A stretch of 64,000 nucleotides of DNA from Bifidobacterium vansinderenii (GCF_002234915.1 NZ_NEWD01000018.1:1-64000); one strand, 5' to 3'. Positions 47,317 through 56,770 are shown, counted from the stretch's first letter. Notes: generated from the letters alone by a model not told the origin. Program-made: numbers and translations.

Positions 47317-47472
47317 GGCTCCCCTCCTGGGGAGGCTGAGCCCGTTAAAAAACGCTAGTGGCGTTTTTAGGGCTCAGGCGAGACGACAGGCGAGCCAAGA
47401 GGGCGCGGCCGGCAGGCTGTCCATTCTTGCCGGACGAGCTGTCCGCCGCCTGGCGGACTGAGGGGAGTCCCA
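47317..47472. repeat. mixed repeat block (CTCCCTC-type halves around a GGCGTT repeat)
   Basis: GGCTCCCCTCC-TGG-GGAGG (47317-47337), then AACGCTAGTGGCGTTTTTAG (47350-47369), and CAGGCGAGACGACAGGCGAG. It closes with GAGCTGTCCGCC-GCC-TGGCGGACTGAGGGGAG (about 47436-47468). It looks as if the GGCGTT repeat inserted into a CTCCCTC-type element. Confidence 0.65.
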
Positions 47473-47587
47473 AACTCCGACCGGGGCTCAGACCACGCGA
47501 GCGAGCAAAACTGGAGAGGACGCCGACTGTCCGTCCTCTCCGGTTCCATCCCCACGCCCCTCAAAACCCAAGAAACGCACGGCGGAG

Positions 47588-47616
47588 TTGCGAAAGTCGG
47601 GCGTGTTGTGTAGATT
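47588..47616 (+). promoter_or_regulatory. predicted rplU promoter
   Basis: TTGCGA (47588-47593), a 17-base spacer and TAGATT (47611-47616), each four of six to consensus. Transcription would start near 47623, just before the pseudoknot. Confidence 0.55.
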
Positions 47617-47627
47617 AGACAGTCGGT

Positions 47628-47674
47628 GTCTAGCTATGCCTGTTTGTGGGGCGTGTTTGCTAGACGACAAACAG
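47628..47674 (+). ncRNA. rplU leader pseudoknot candidate
   Basis: GTCTAGC (47628-47634) pairs with GCTAGAC (47659-47665). CTGTTTGT (47640-47647), inside that loop, pairs with ACAAACAG (47667-47674) outside it. Both stems are perfect, giving an H-type pseudoknot 35 bases before the start codon. A likely autoregulatory leader for L21. Confidence 0.55.
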
Positions 47675-47709
47675 CTTTATATACAGGCAAATACAGGCAA
47701 GGTAGGGCT

Positions 47710-48018
47710 ATGTACGCTATTGTTAAGGCCGGCGGCCATCAGGAAAAGGTCGAGGTCGGCGACGAGATCATCGTCAACCGTCTCGCTGCCAAGAAGGGTG
47801 AGACGGTGGAGTTCCCCGTCGCCCTGCTCGTCGACGGTGCCAACGTGACCGTCGCCGCCAAGGATCTGGCTCAGGTCACCGTCAAGGGTGAAGTCATCGA
47901 CGATGAGGCCAAGGGCCCGAAGATCAACATCCAGAAGTTCAAGAACAAGACCGGCGTTGCCCGTCGCAAGGGTCACCGTCAGCCGCTGAGCGTGGTGAAG
48001 ATCACCGCGATCGCCTGA
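47710..48018 (+). CDS. rplU: 50S ribosomal protein L21
   Basis: A ribosomal large-subunit protein binding 23S rRNA, 102 residues. The family start [18 protein letters not shown] and the C-terminal block [17 protein letters not shown] are clear. ATG 47710 is preceded by AAGGTAGGG. The earlier in-frame codons lie inside the structured leader and are not used here. First gene of rplU-rpmA. Confidence 0.97.
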   Translation: MYAIVKAGGHQEKVEVGDEIIVNRLAAKKGETVEFPVALLVDGANVTVAAKDLAQVTVKGEVIDDEAKGPKINIQKFKNKTGVARRKGHRQPLSVVKITAIA

Positions 48019-48065
48019 GCTTCCCCAAGCTTTTAAGCGTTTATTAACTCGAAAGGACAAATCAA

Positions 48066-48317
48066 ATGGCACATAAGAAGGGTGCGTCCAGCTCACGCAA
48101 CGGTCGCGATTCGAATCCTCAGTACCTCGGTGTGAAGAAGTTCGGCGGCGAAGCCGTCATCGCCGGTAACATCATCGTGCGTCAGCGCGGCACCGGCTTC
48201 CACCCGGGCCACAACGTGGGCCTCGGCAAGGACCACACGCTGTTCGCTCTGACCGACGGCACCGTGAAGTTCGGCGTTCGTCGTGACCGCAAGGTCGTCG
48301 ACGTCATCGCCGCCTGA
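48066..48317 (+). CDS. rpmA: 50S ribosomal protein L27
   Basis: A ribosomal protein near the peptidyl-transferase centre, 83 residues. The N-terminus is [16 protein letters not shown] directly after Met, so no firmicute-type cleaved extension is present. [22 protein letters not shown] and [10 protein letters not shown] are conserved. GAAAGGA precedes the ATG. In most bacteria obg follows directly; here a 1.3-kb inverted-repeat cassette is in between. Confidence 0.97.
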   Translation: MAHKKGASSSRNGRDSNPQYLGVKKFGGEAVIAGNIIVRQRGTGFHPGHNVGLGKDHTLFALTDGTVKFGVRRDRKVVDVIAA

Positions 48318-48355
48318 TTTCGGCGCTGATCGTCAGCTCGGCTGACACAGACGTT

Positions 48356-48400
48356 CAAGGGCCGCGTCCCATGCCTCATCGCATGGCCGCGGCCCTTTTG
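48356..48400 (+). terminator. terminator after rpmA
   Basis: AAGGGCCGCG..CGCGGCCCTTTT with an inner CCATGC/GCATGG pairing. It closes the rplU-rpmA transcript before the cassette. Confidence 0.85.
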
Positions 48401-48442
48401 CATGCGTACGGCTACACGTGCCCGCGTCATCGTTTCGCGCAA

Positions 48443-49774
48443 TTTGGGGCGTTGACTTCCCGGAATCGGCTTTTTGGGGCGTTAACTTCCCGATTTTGAG
48501 TCGATTTTCGTCCATTTCGCGCCCCAAAGAGCGGAAAACGGGAAATCCGTGCCCTAAAAACCTTGGAGTTCGCCATTCTACGAGGCAGACGCGTCGTTGT
48601 CTCCTTGGCGGGGAACTCCTGCGGCGTCAAGGCGCTGTGCCAGACGATTCGGATTGTTCAGGTCGTCGTAGTACATGCGGATTATGCGGATTCCCTGCCG
48701 CTCCAAGCACCGTTGACGTTCGCGCTCATCATCCACTATCTCCTGAATGGTGCGGCGCGACGTCATCGTCGGGTCCACATATTTTCTGGTGCCATCAAAC
48801 TCGCCGACTATCAGACTTCCATCCCGGCGCTTCCAAAGGAAATCCACGCGATGCTTCCGCGTGGAATATGTCAGACATGGGTACTCCGTCTGGATATCGG
48901 TCGGAGATCGCCCGATGGAGATTAGCACGCCACGGGCTTCGGACTCGCCGCCGTTCTCGCTGCGGCCATCAGCCAAGCTGAATGCGCGGTTCACGGCAGC
49001 ACGGCGTCTGGAATACCTGACGGTGCTCGGATAGGCGAGAAGCACGTCCCGATCGATTCGTTCCTGTCGTAGCGCCGAATCCAGCGGACCCAAAGCATAG
49101 CGTAGCGGTTGTCTTGCCGCGCAGTCGAACAGTGTCCGCGGCAGGGTGGTAACCGATATGTCATGAATCAGTTCTGTTTCCGGATGGGACATGGTGTATC
49201 GGGCCAGCTGTGCGGATGAACGTTGATGATCTTCGGGTCTGGCCACAATGCGTATGGGCAGCGCGAGCCGGTATGAGCAGTCCAGATCGTGCATGATGGC
49301 CGCGGTCGGGCCGCAGAATATCCAGTCGGGGTGCTGCACGGCGAGAGAACGGACGATATGCCGAACCTGCTCGAGTCGATTGAGCGTGTTCCAGTACGCG
49401 GTCCGGGCATATAGCCCGCGGTAGACGCGTGTGACCTCGCCATGTTGGGGGTCGAGCCGACGCATGATCGCTTTGATGTCCGTTGCCGTGACCGGATTGG
49501 CGCAGCGTCTTCGCTGCTCGGCGTCGGTGAAGAGCGTTTGCAATGAATGGTGTTGAATCATGATGCCCAACGTAGAACGTATCGTCGGGGAACGGAATGG
49601 TGCGAAGCGAATGTGCGCCAACGTGCCGGAACGTTGAGAAGCTGCCGTTTTACGGAGATTTGGGGCACGGATTTCCCGTTTCCCGCTCTTTGGGGCGCGA
49701 AATGGACGAAAAACGACGCGAAAACGGGAAGTTGACGCCCCAAAGAGCAAGATTCGGGAAGTTGACGCCCCAAA
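48443..49774. mobile_element. cassette with 116-bp inverted ends carrying a nuclease-like gene
   Basis: Left end 48443-48558 and right end 49659-49774 are inverted copies of equal length (116 bp) with about 101 matches and no gap. Each end is built from smaller TTTGGGGC..TTCCCG units, two direct and two inverted. The single gene inside lies on the minus strand. The cassette separates rpmA from obg. No transposase-type gene and no clear target duplication are seen, so mobility is inference. Confidence 0.6.
48578..49561 (-). CDS. AbiEi-like / DUF559-type protein of the cassette
   Basis: A 327-residue protein. The N-terminal part (residues 1-90) looks like a winged-helix AbiEi-type domain (ATDIKAIMRRLDP..VTRVYRGLYAR). 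The middle matches the actinobacterial AbiEi/DUF559 layout (DISVTTLPRTLFDCAAR). The C-terminal third has HRVDFLWKRRDGSLIVGEFDG then RERQRCLERQGIRIIRM, where Asp, Glu and the Gln/Arg-rich helix resemble a PD-(D/E)XK nuclease core. ATG 49561 is the first plausible start; the longer frame runs into the right inverted end. Its stop lies 20 bases from the left end. Probably distantly related to the 5029 gene product. Function unproven; defence or toxin-type roles are suggested by the family. Confidence 0.65.
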   Translation of the reverse strand: MIQHHSLQTLFTDAEQRRRCANPVTATDIKAIMRRLDPQHGEVTRVYRGLYARTAYWNTLNRLEQVRHIVRSLAVQHPDWIFCGPTAAIMHDLDCSYRLALPIRIVARPEDHQRSSAQLARYTMSHPETELIHDISVTTLPRTLFDCAARQPLRYALGPLDSALRQERIDRDVLLAYPSTVRYSRRRAAVNRAFSLADGRSENGGESEARGVLISIGRSPTDIQTEYPCLTYSTRKHRVDFLWKRRDGSLIVGEFDGTRKYVDPTMTSRRTIQEIVDDERERQRCLERQGIRIIRMYYDDLNNPNRLAQRLDAAGVPRQGDNDASAS

Positions 49775-49854
49775 TATTACAGAAAAGACGGAGAACGATG
49801 GACTGGGATAGACGAGCGCAGGGCGCTCAAGCCCAGTCGGTAAGGTAGGAAAGT

Positions 49855-51567
49855 ATGAGTGATTTTGTCGATCGAGTTACGGTACATGTCAAGGGCGGTG
49901 ACGGCGGAAACGGCGCGGCGTCGATCCGCAGGGAAAAGTACAAGCCGCTGGCCGGCCCCGACGGCGGCGACGGAGGCCGTGGCGGCTCCGTGATCTTCGT
50001 GGCGGACTCCAACGCCACCAGTCTGTTGGACTTCCGATTCCTGCCGCATCGTGCGGCCCCCTCCGGCACCCAGGGTCTGGGCGGCGACAAGGACGGCAGC
50101 AACGGCGAGGATATGATCCTGCCCGTGCCCGTGGGCACCGTGGTGTTCACCGCCAAGGGCGGCTCCGGCGAGCAGAAGAAGCCGGGCGAGCCGCTGGCCG
50201 ATCTGCGTCATCCCGGCGACCGCTTCGTGGCGGCCGAGGGCGGTGCCGGCGGTCTGGGCAACCGTTCGCTGGCCAACCGCGCCCGCCGCGCCCCCGGATT
50301 CGCCCTGCTTGGCGAGCCCGGCGAGGAGCGCGACCTGGTGCTCGAGCTCAAGTCCATCGCCGACGTGGCGCTCGTGGGCTTCCCCAGCGCCGGCAAGTCC
50401 AGCCTCATCGCCGCGATGAGCGCCGCCAAGCCGAAGATCGCCGACTACCCGTTCACCACGCTCGTGCCGAACCTCGGCGTCGTGATGGCCGGATCCCGCC
50501 GCTTCACCGTGGCCGACGTGCCCGGACTGATCCCCGGCGCCTCGCAGGGCAAGGGCCTGGGCCTCGAGTTCCTGCGTCACATCGAACGCACCGAGGTGAT
50601 CGCGCACGTGATCGACTGCGCCACGCTCGAACCGAACCGCGACCCCATGGCCGACTACGAGGCGCTTGAGAAGGAGCTCGCCATCTACGCCGACCAGCTG
50701 GAGCTGCCGCTCGGTGCCATCCCGATCGCCGACCGTCCGCGCATCATCGTGCTCAACAAGGTGGACGTGCCGGAGGCCAAGGAACTGGCCGAATTCGTGC
50801 GCCCCGAGTTCGAAAAGCTCGGACTCAAGACGTTCATCGTGTCCACCGCGTCGCACGAGGGTCTCAAGGAGCTCTCCTTCGCCCTCATGGACATCGTCGA
50901 CGAGATGCGCGAGCGCGTGAGTGCCCAGGAGAAGGCCGAGGAGGAGGCCCGCGTGGTCATCCGCCCGCTCGAGGACACCACCCGTCGCCGTCGTCGCGCC
51001 AACGAGCGCGGTCTCGGCTTCGACTACAACATCGAACGTGAGCAGGACGCCAACGGCGACTTCTGGTTCACCGTCACCGGCGACAAGCCCGAACGCTGGG
51101 TGCGTCAGACCAACTTCGACAACGAGGAGGCCGTCGGCTACCTTGCCGATCGTCTCGCCAAGCTTGGTGTGGAGGATTCGCTGCGCAAGATGGGCGCCCA
51201 CGCGGGCGACGAGGTGCGCATCGGCCGCGGTGATCGTGCCGTGTCGTTCGACTGGGATCCGACCATCGCGGCCGGCGCGGAGATGCTCGACGGCACCCCG
51301 CAGGTCAGCCGTGGTCAGGATCTGCGACTGCAGGAGAGCGATGGTCGTGCCCGTCGTCGTACCAACGCCGAACGCCGTCGCGAATACCACGAGTGGATGG
51401 ACGCGAAGGCCGCCGTACGCGCCGCCATGCAGGCCGAACGCGAGGCCGGCCACTGGTCCGACCCGACCGTGCTCGACGATCCCGAGGACAAGACCAGCCT
51501 GATCGACCGTCTGCGCGAGGACGGCACGATCGGCGGCGGAGACAAGACCGACTCGGAGAACGAATAA
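49855..51567 (+). CDS. obg: Obg GTPase
   Basis: An essential ribosome-assembly and stringent-response GTPase, 570 residues. The Gly-rich Obg domain comes first ([17 protein letters not shown]), then the G domain with Walker [20 protein letters not shown] and NKVD. The actinobacterial OCT domain and a charged tail end it. ATG 49855 follows AAGGTAGGAAAG. Normally cotranscribed with rplU-rpmA, it now has the right end of the cassette 80 bases upstream, so its promoter must lie there or inside. proB follows after 117 bp. Confidence 0.95.
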   Translation: MSDFVDRVTVHVKGGDGGNGAASIRREKYKPLAGPDGGDGGRGGSVIFVADSNATSLLDFRFLPHRAAPSGTQGLGGDKDGSNGEDMILPVPVGTVVFTAKGGSGEQKKPGEPLADLRHPGDRFVAAEGGAGGLGNRSLANRARRAPGFALLGEPGEERDLVLELKSIADVALVGFPSAGKSSLIAAMSAAKPKIADYPFTTLVPNLGVVMAGSRRFTVADVPGLIPGASQGKGLGLEFLRHIERTEVIAHVIDCATLEPNRDPMADYEALEKELAIYADQLELPLGAIPIADRPRIIVLNKVDVPEAKELAEFVRPEFEKLGLKTFIVSTASHEGLKELSFALMDIVDEMRERVSAQEKAEEEARVVIRPLEDTTRRRRRANERGLGFDYNIEREQDANGDFWFTVTGDKPERWVRQTNFDNEEAVGYLADRLAKLGVEDSLRKMGAHAGDEVRIGRGDRAVSFDWDPTIAAGAEMLDGTPQVSRGQDLRLQESDGRARRRTNAERRREYHEWMDAKAAVRAAMQAEREAGHWSDPTVLDDPEDKTSLIDRLREDGTIGGGDKTDSENE

Positions 51568-51684
51568 TCCTCCATCGAGCGTCCGATTCCGATGACGTGC
51601 GCGGCCGGAGACGATCCGCTGCGCACGCCATCGGCAATACGGGCAATACGTAACGCAACAACCACAACAGAACAGAAGGCGCAT

Positions 51685-52818
51685 ATGTCCACGCAGTCGC
51701 AGGCCGAAGTCAGACGGGCCATCGCCGAAGCCCACACCATCGTGGTGAAGGTGGGATCGAGCTCACTCAGCGGCAGCTCCGGCCATCTCGACCCCGAACG
51801 ACTGCGCGGACTCGTCACCGCCATCGCGCAGACCGTGCGCATGGACGCCCGCGTGGTGCTCGTCTCCTCCGGCGCCATCGCCTCCGGCTTCGGCCCGCTC
51901 GGCTTTGACGCGCGCCCCACCGACGTGGCCACCCAGCAGGCCGCCGCCTCCGTGGGCCAGGGACTGCTCATGAGCCACTACGAATCCGCGTTCAGCCGCT
52001 ACGGGCTGCGCGTGGGACAGATCCTCATCACCGCGCGAGACACCGTGCAGGCCACGCAGTACCGCAATGTACAGCGCACGCTCAACCGTCTACTTGAACT
52101 CGGCGTGGTACCGATCGTCAACGAGAACGACGCGCTCGCCAGCAACGAGATCCGATTCGGCGACAACGACCGACTGTCCGCGCTCGTGGCGAACATCGTG
52201 CGCGCCGACGCCCTGGTGCTGCTCACCGACGTGGACGGACTGTACACGGCCCCGCCGAGTGAGCCCGGCGCCAGGCAGATCCATTACGTGCCGAACGTGC
52301 TCGACGCGTTGGACGACGTGCGTATTGGCGGCACGGGATCGTCCGTGGGCACCGGCGGCATGGTCACCAAACTTGAGGCGGCACGCGTGGCCGCGGTCTC
52401 CGGCATCCCGACCGTGCTCACCTGCGCGTCGAACGCCGGTCCGGCGCTGATGGGCGACCGCGTGGGCACGGTGTTCGCGCCGATCAAGCATCGTGGCACG
52501 TCGCGCCGTCTGTGGATCGGATTCGCCGCCGATCCGCGCGGCACGCTCGTGGCCGACGAAGGCGCCGCCAAGGCGATTCTCGGGGGACGCGCGTCGCTGC
52601 TGTCCGCCGGCGTGGTGGGCGTGCGCGGCGAATTCTCCTCCGGCGACCCGGTGCTTATCGTGGACGAGCAGGGCAACAAGCTGGCCAAGGGCATCTCCGG
52701 ATTCGATTCGGAGGAGGTGCCGGCCACGCTGGGGCGTACCACCGCGCAGCTGCGCAAGCTGCTCGGCGCGGAATACGCGCACCCGCTGGTGCACCGCGAC
52801 GATCTGGTGCTGCTGTAG
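51685..52818 (+). CDS. proB: glutamate 5-kinase
   Basis: Phosphorylates glutamate in proline synthesis. 377 residues: amino-acid-kinase domain (VVKVGSSSLSG at the start; VSSGAIASGFGPLG; NENDALASNEIRFGDNDRLSA; TDVDGLYT; GTGGMVTKLEAA) followed by a PUA domain from about residue 285. ATG 51685 has AGAAGG upstream. It follows obg, as in many actinobacteria. Confidence 0.95.
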   Translation: MSTQSQAEVRRAIAEAHTIVVKVGSSSLSGSSGHLDPERLRGLVTAIAQTVRMDARVVLVSSGAIASGFGPLGFDARPTDVATQQAAASVGQGLLMSHYESAFSRYGLRVGQILITARDTVQATQYRNVQRTLNRLLELGVVPIVNENDALASNEIRFGDNDRLSALVANIVRADALVLLTDVDGLYTAPPSEPGARQIHYVPNVLDALDDVRIGGTGSSVGTGGMVTKLEAARVAAVSGIPTVLTCASNAGPALMGDRVGTVFAPIKHRGTSRRLWIGFAADPRGTLVADEGAAKAILGGRASLLSAGVVGVRGEFSSGDPVLIVDEQGNKLAKGISGFDSEEVPATLGRTTAQLRKLLGAEYAHPLVHRDDLVLL

Positions 52819-52940
52819 TCGGCCACCCGTCCCATTTGTTCGATGGGTGCGGACCAGGGGAATCGTCGTCGATCGTTGCGCTTCCAATGATCGACGGTCC
52901 GAAGGCCTGCCAACGATATGTGACCTATCGAATATTGCAT

Positions 52941-52953
52941 CCCATATATAGGG
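52941..52953. promoter_or_regulatory. operator-like motif CCCATATATAGGG
   Basis: Lies 97 bp before the MFS gene. It shares AT-CCCA-N-ATATAGGGA with 56771-56783 and 56835-56847 in the dehydrogenase-dehydratase divergent promoter. Near-palindromic; candidate site for the IclR regulator of this cluster. Confidence 0.65.
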
Positions 52954-53049
52954 AATGAATTCCTGATGGTGGTACGCTGATGCCGATTTTGAAAAAGACC
53001 CGGGCCGAAGCATGCCCGGACGAACATCTGATCGGCGGAAGGCAGGATC

Positions 53050-54459
53050 ATGAACAGGGTGGTGGACGCACGCGATCCGATGCGTCATGACGACCGTTAC
53101 GACAATGGCAATGCCACGGCGGGCGCCAATGCCACGGCGAGCGGCAATACCGCGGCGAACGGCGGCGGCACGGCGACGAGAAACGACGCAAAAGCGGACG
53201 CCATCGCATACAACGTACTGGGTACCGCCGCAGGCCTCGGCTCGTTCCTCGGATCCGGCACGATCCTCGCCCTCAGCTCCACCCTGGCGCTCTGGCGGGA
53301 AGGCCTGGGACTCAACGCCTCGCAGGTGGGCGCCGTCTCCGCCATCCTCACATTCGCATTCGCCATCGGATCATTCTGCGGCGGATTCATCGCTCAGCGC
53401 CTCGGTCTGACCCGTACGTTCACCATCGACGTCGTCGTATGCGCCGCGGCGCTCGCCGCCTGCACCGTTTCGCCGAACTTCGCCATGCTCGCGTTCGGCA
53501 TCGGTCTGGCCGGCATCGCCGTGGGCATCGATCTGCCGGTGTCGCTCAGTGTGATTACCCATGACGTGCCGGACGAGTCGCGCAGGACGCACTTGGTCAG
53601 CCGCACCCAGGTGCTGTGGTCGGCGGGTATCCTGTGCCCGTATGTGCTGGCGCTCATCGTCAGTCCGCTGGGATTCCTTGGCGCCCGCATCGTATTCGGC
53701 GTGCTCACGGCGATCGCCCTGCTGACCGTATTGTGGCGTGTGTGCGATCCGCGCATCGCGCGTCTGCATCGCGAAGCGGCGGCGCGTGCGGACCGCTCGG
53801 AGTCGACGGATGGGGCCGCGAAGTCCGAAATGGGCATGCTCGACGTACTGCGTTCCGCCGACGTGCGGACCGGCCGCCCCTACGCGGTGATGTTCGCGGC
53901 GATCGCGCTGTTCTACGTGATGTGGAATCTCATGGCCAACACGATCAACCAGTTCCAGACGTATCTGCTCGTCTCGCAGCACGCCACGCAGACGCAGGCC
54001 ATGGTCGTCGGCATCGTCGCCGCGGTGCTGTGCGTGCTGGGCGGCGTGGCGTATGGCCGCGTGCCGAAGGGTGTGTGGCGTGACCGGCTGTTCTGGGCGG
54101 GCGCGTTTGCCCAGATGCTGGCCATGGTGATCATGGCCGTCGGCGGGTCGATGCTGTTCACCGCCGTGGCCGTGATGCTGTTCCAGTTCTTCTGCAACTT
54201 CGCCGGAGAGATGAACGCGAAGGTGTGGACTCAGGAGACCTTCCCCGTGGCCGTGTCGGCCGAGGCACAGAGTCTGATTCTCGGCATCGCGCGCATTCCC
54301 TGCGCGTTCGCGTCGCTGGTGCTGCCGTCGCTGCTCGTGCCGGGGCTGATCACCGTGGCGCTGTGGTCGTTCGTTGCGGTGGCGGTGCTGTCCGGCGTGT
54401 TCGGCGGGATGGTTGTGCTGCTGGGAAGCGCTCCGGTGCGTAGGGCGGTTGTCGCGTAG
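53050..54459 (+). CDS. MFS transporter of the deoxy-sugar cluster
   Basis: A 12-helix major-facilitator permease of 469 residues. The first 55 residues are an unusual Asn/Ala/Gly/Thr-rich cytoplasmic extension. The helices follow from TAAGLGSFLGSGTILAL to the end, with a long charged central loop (RIARLHREAAARADRSES). The operator-like motif shared with the rhmD promoter suggests it takes up L-rhamnose or L-rhamnonate (inference). It converges with the lactonase gene. ATG 53050 is preceded by GGAAGG. Confidence 0.82.
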   Translation: MNRVVDARDPMRHDDRYDNGNATAGANATASGNTAANGGGTATRNDAKADAIAYNVLGTAAGLGSFLGSGTILALSSTLALWREGLGLNASQVGAVSAILTFAFAIGSFCGGFIAQRLGLTRTFTIDVVVCAAALAACTVSPNFAMLAFGIGLAGIAVGIDLPVSLSVITHDVPDESRRTHLVSRTQVLWSAGILCPYVLALIVSPLGFLGARIVFGVLTAIALLTVLWRVCDPRIARLHREAAARADRSESTDGAAKSEMGMLDVLRSADVRTGRPYAVMFAAIALFYVMWNLMANTINQFQTYLLVSQHATQTQAMVVGIVAAVLCVLGGVAYGRVPKGVWRDRLFWAGAFAQMLAMVIMAVGGSMLFTAVAVMLFQFFCNFAGEMNAKVWTQETFPVAVSAEAQSLILGIARIPCAFASLVLPSLLVPGLITVALWSFVAVAVLSGVFGGMVVLLGSAPVRRAVVA

Positions 54460-54527
54460 TTGGGGAGTCGGATGAGGGTTTATCGCTGGCGGCGGTAGAC
54501 GAATTGCATGCCGCCGCCGATTTGGCG

Positions 54528-54580
54528 CCCTCCCTCTGTCATGGCACATGCCATGACATCTCCCTCCCGGGGAGGGAGAA
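54528..54580 (+). repeat. CTCCCTC two-hairpin element, copy 11
   Basis: Between two convergent genes. Inner stem GTCATGGC-ACAT-GCCATGAC, again different but paired. A GCGGCGG..CCGCCGCC hairpin (about 54489-54517) sits just before it. Confidence 0.8.
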
Positions 54581-54597
54581 CATAGGGGGATGGAGGT

Positions 54598-55569
54598 TTA
54601 GAAGCGGTAGTACTTCTTGGCGTTGTTGATGAACAGCGCGTCCTGCTCGCTGGGGGAGAGGGTTTCCACGCAGCGCGAGTAGGCGTGCACCAGGTCCAGG
54701 TATGAGCAGTGCAGTTTGTCGACGGGGAAGTTCGACGCGAACATGGTCTTGTCGATGCCGAACGCGTCGAGTGCCGTGTAGATGCCCGGCTTGATGCTCT
54801 CGATAGTCCAGTAGTGGTCCATCGACGGCTGACCGGAGATCTTGATCACGCAGTTGTCGCGCTTGCCGAGCTCGTACAGGCCGTTCTTCCACAGCTGCCA
54901 GCCGGCCAGATCGCGGTCGGCCCACATGCCCATGTGGTTGATGATGAACAGCGTGTTCGGATGCGCGTCGATCACCTCGCATGCGCGCGCGAACTGCGTG
55001 GGGTACAGCTGCATGTCGAAGCTGAGGTCGTGCTTGGCGAGCAGGTCGAGTCCGTTCAGCCATTCCGGATCGTCCATGTACGACATGTTGACGTACTGAT
55101 AGAGCGGGTGCGGATGCATGTTGAGGTTCTGTCGTACGCCGCGCAGGTGCGGGTAGTCGAGTTCGCGTTCGAGTGTTTCGGTGAAGTCGGGTGCGGACAG
55201 ATCGCCGCCGCCGACGATCATGATCGGCAGGCCGGTTTCCTTGCTCTGCTGTTCTACGTCGGCGATCTCGGCGACAGGATCGTCGGCGTTGGCCTGCACG
55301 TGTACGGCGCCGACCACGCTGATGTTGCTGCCGTGCACCTCGTCGAGCAGGTCGGGTGCCACGTAGTCGCCGGCCTGGAACAGCGGATCCCATGGACCTT
55401 CGAAGGTGAGGGCCTTGGATGGGTTGAACCAGGAGTAGAGGTCGGTGTGCATGAGGTGCACGTGGGTGTCGATGAACGGTCGGGGCGCGGCTTCGTGCTC
55501 CGGCGTTTCGGGAATGATGGTGTACATGCGGCCGGGGACCGGCTGCTGGTAATCCTCGCCAAGCGTCAT
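54598..55569 (-). CDS. amidohydrolase-family sugar lactonase
   Basis: A TIM-barrel metal hydrolase of 323 residues (amidohydrolase_2 / COG3618 type). Family points are FIDTHVHL (residues 32-39), the strand His in IINHMGMW, and the late Asp in ASNFPVDK. COG3618 members hydrolyse L-fucono- or L-rhamnono-lactone. In this cluster it would open the lactone made by the neighbouring dehydrogenase. AAGGAG precedes ATG 55569. It lies downstream of the SDR gene on the same strand with repeats in between. Confidence 0.8.
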   Translation of the reverse strand: MTLGEDYQQPVPGRMYTIIPETPEHEAAPRPFIDTHVHLMHTDLYSWFNPSKALTFEGPWDPLFQAGDYVAPDLLDEVHGSNISVVGAVHVQANADDPVAEIADVEQQSKETGLPIMIVGGGDLSAPDFTETLERELDYPHLRGVRQNLNMHPHPLYQYVNMSYMDDPEWLNGLDLLAKHDLSFDMQLYPTQFARACEVIDAHPNTLFIINHMGMWADRDLAGWQLWKNGLYELGKRDNCVIKISGQPSMDHYWTIESIKPGIYTALDAFGIDKTMFASNFPVDKLHCSYLDLVHAYSRCVETLSPSEQDALFINNAKKYYRF

Positions 55570-55606
55570 TGGTTGTGCTCCTTGGATTGGGACTGGTCGG
55601 TGGTGA

Positions 55607-55743
55607 TGAAAAAAGCTCCCTCTGGCGAGGGAGCTGATGGTGGGTGCGTGTCATGCGTGGCGGAGAGGGGGTGGGGCTGTCGGCCTGTTATCCCTCCCTC
55701 AGTCACGCGTTCGCGTGACAGCTCCCTCCCTCGGAGGGAGCAC
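55607..55743 (+). repeat. CTCCCTC elements, copies 12 (partial) and 13
   Basis: A short GCTCCCTC-TGGC-GAGGGAGC hairpin (55607-55628) and a full copy (55691-55743) with inner stem GTCACGC-GTT-CGCGTGAC. Confidence 0.75.
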
Positions 55744-55771
55744 GATGGAGCGAACCCACTCAGGTCACGTG

Positions 55772-55876
55772 GTGATTTGTGGTGATGCGTGCGGCTTCTA
55801 GGCGCCGAAGGCGAAGGCGTACAAAGGTACGTCGAGTCTTCGGCAACGACGAAGACGCTCCATCACCACAAATCAC
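55772..55876 (-). repeat. stop-anchored hairpin element, copy 2
   Basis: Arms GTGATTTGTGGTGATG (55772-55787) and its exact complement (55861-55876) pair over 16 bp; the second holds the stop codon of the SDR gene (55873-55875). The core GGCGAAGGCGTAC..GTACGTCGAGTCTTC matches copy 1 at 39553. Confidence 0.8.
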
Positions 55877-56670
55877 AGTACGGAGCGGGTGTCGTTTTCG
55901 TAGTTATTGCGTCCCTGACCGGTGGCTGCGGTGGTGCCGCCGTCGACGGGGACGACGAGGCCGGTGAGGTAGGAGGCGCCGTCGGAGGCGAGGAAGAGGG
56001 CGAGGTCGGCGCAGTCTTCGGGCTTGCCGGTGCGGCCGAGGGCGACGCGTTCGATGTAGGGCTTGAGGCGTTCGGGGTCGGTCCAGACTTCCTTGTTGAT
56101 GTCGGTTTCGATGAAGGCGGGGGCGAAGGCGTTGATGCGGACGCCGTACTGGCCGTAGTCGAGGGCGACGCAGCGGACGAAGCCGTTCATGGCGTGCTTG
56201 GTGGAGTTGTAGGCGGTCTGGCCCCAGTCGCCGTAGAGGCCGGAGACGGAGGTGTCGACGACGATGTTGCCCTTGGTTTCCTTGAGGTAGGGGAGGGCTT
56301 CCTTGGTGAGGTAGAAGAGGCCGTCCATGTTGACGGAGAAGAGCTTGTGCCAGACTTCGTCGGAGACGTTTTCGATCTCGCCGCCTTCGAAGATGCCAGC
56401 GTTGGAGACGACGACGTCGAGGTGGCCGAATTCGTTGACGACGTCCTGGACGAGGTCGTGGACCTGGTCATGCTTGGAGACGTCGGTGATGTGGATGTGG
56501 CCGTTCTCGTAGCCGGCGACGGTCTCTTCGAGCGGGGCCTGGCGCAGGCCGACGGCTACGACGGTGGCGCCGTTGTCGAGGAAGCCGCGGGTGATGGCGC
56601 GTCCGATGCCGGTGCCACCGCCGGTGACGATGACGACTTTGCCGGTGAAGTTGTAGGAATTAGCGGTCAT
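55873..56670 (-). CDS. short-chain dehydrogenase, probable L-rhamnose (or L-fucose) 1-dehydrogenase
   Basis: A Rossmann-fold SDR of 265 residues, oxidising a sugar to its lactone with NAD(P). The cofactor motif TGGGTGIGRAI is at residues 16-26, the NAG-type motif is VSNAGIF, and the catalytic Ser-Tyr-Lys is in DTSVSGLYGDWGQTAYNSTKH. The family does not reveal the sugar; the neighbours (lactonase, L-rhamnonate dehydratase) point to L-rhamnose. Divergent from rhmD, with two copies of the operator-like motif between them. Confidence 0.82.
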   Translation of the reverse strand: MTANSYNFTGKVVIVTGGGTGIGRAITRGFLDNGATVVAVGLRQAPLEETVAGYENGHIHITDVSKHDQVHDLVQDVVNEFGHLDVVVSNAGIFEGGEIENVSDEVWHKLFSVNMDGLFYLTKEALPYLKETKGNIVVDTSVSGLYGDWGQTAYNSTKHAMNGFVRCVALDYGQYGVRINAFAPAFIETDINKEVWTDPERLKPYIERVALGRTGKPEDCADLALFLASDGASYLTGLVVPVDGGTTAATGQGRNNYENDTRSVL

Positions 56671-56770
56671 GGTTGGGAATTCTCCGTTGATTATTCGCCG
56701 AGTTGTTGTGTCGACTACGTTGTCCGATTCCTGTACTCATCGCATAGTATATGCAGAAATACGCGGCAAT

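Noticed and set aside
48443-49774. Ordinary insertion sequence
   Set aside because: The only gene lacks transposase motifs, the 116-bp ends are far longer than typical IS ends and are internally repetitive, and no target duplication is visible.
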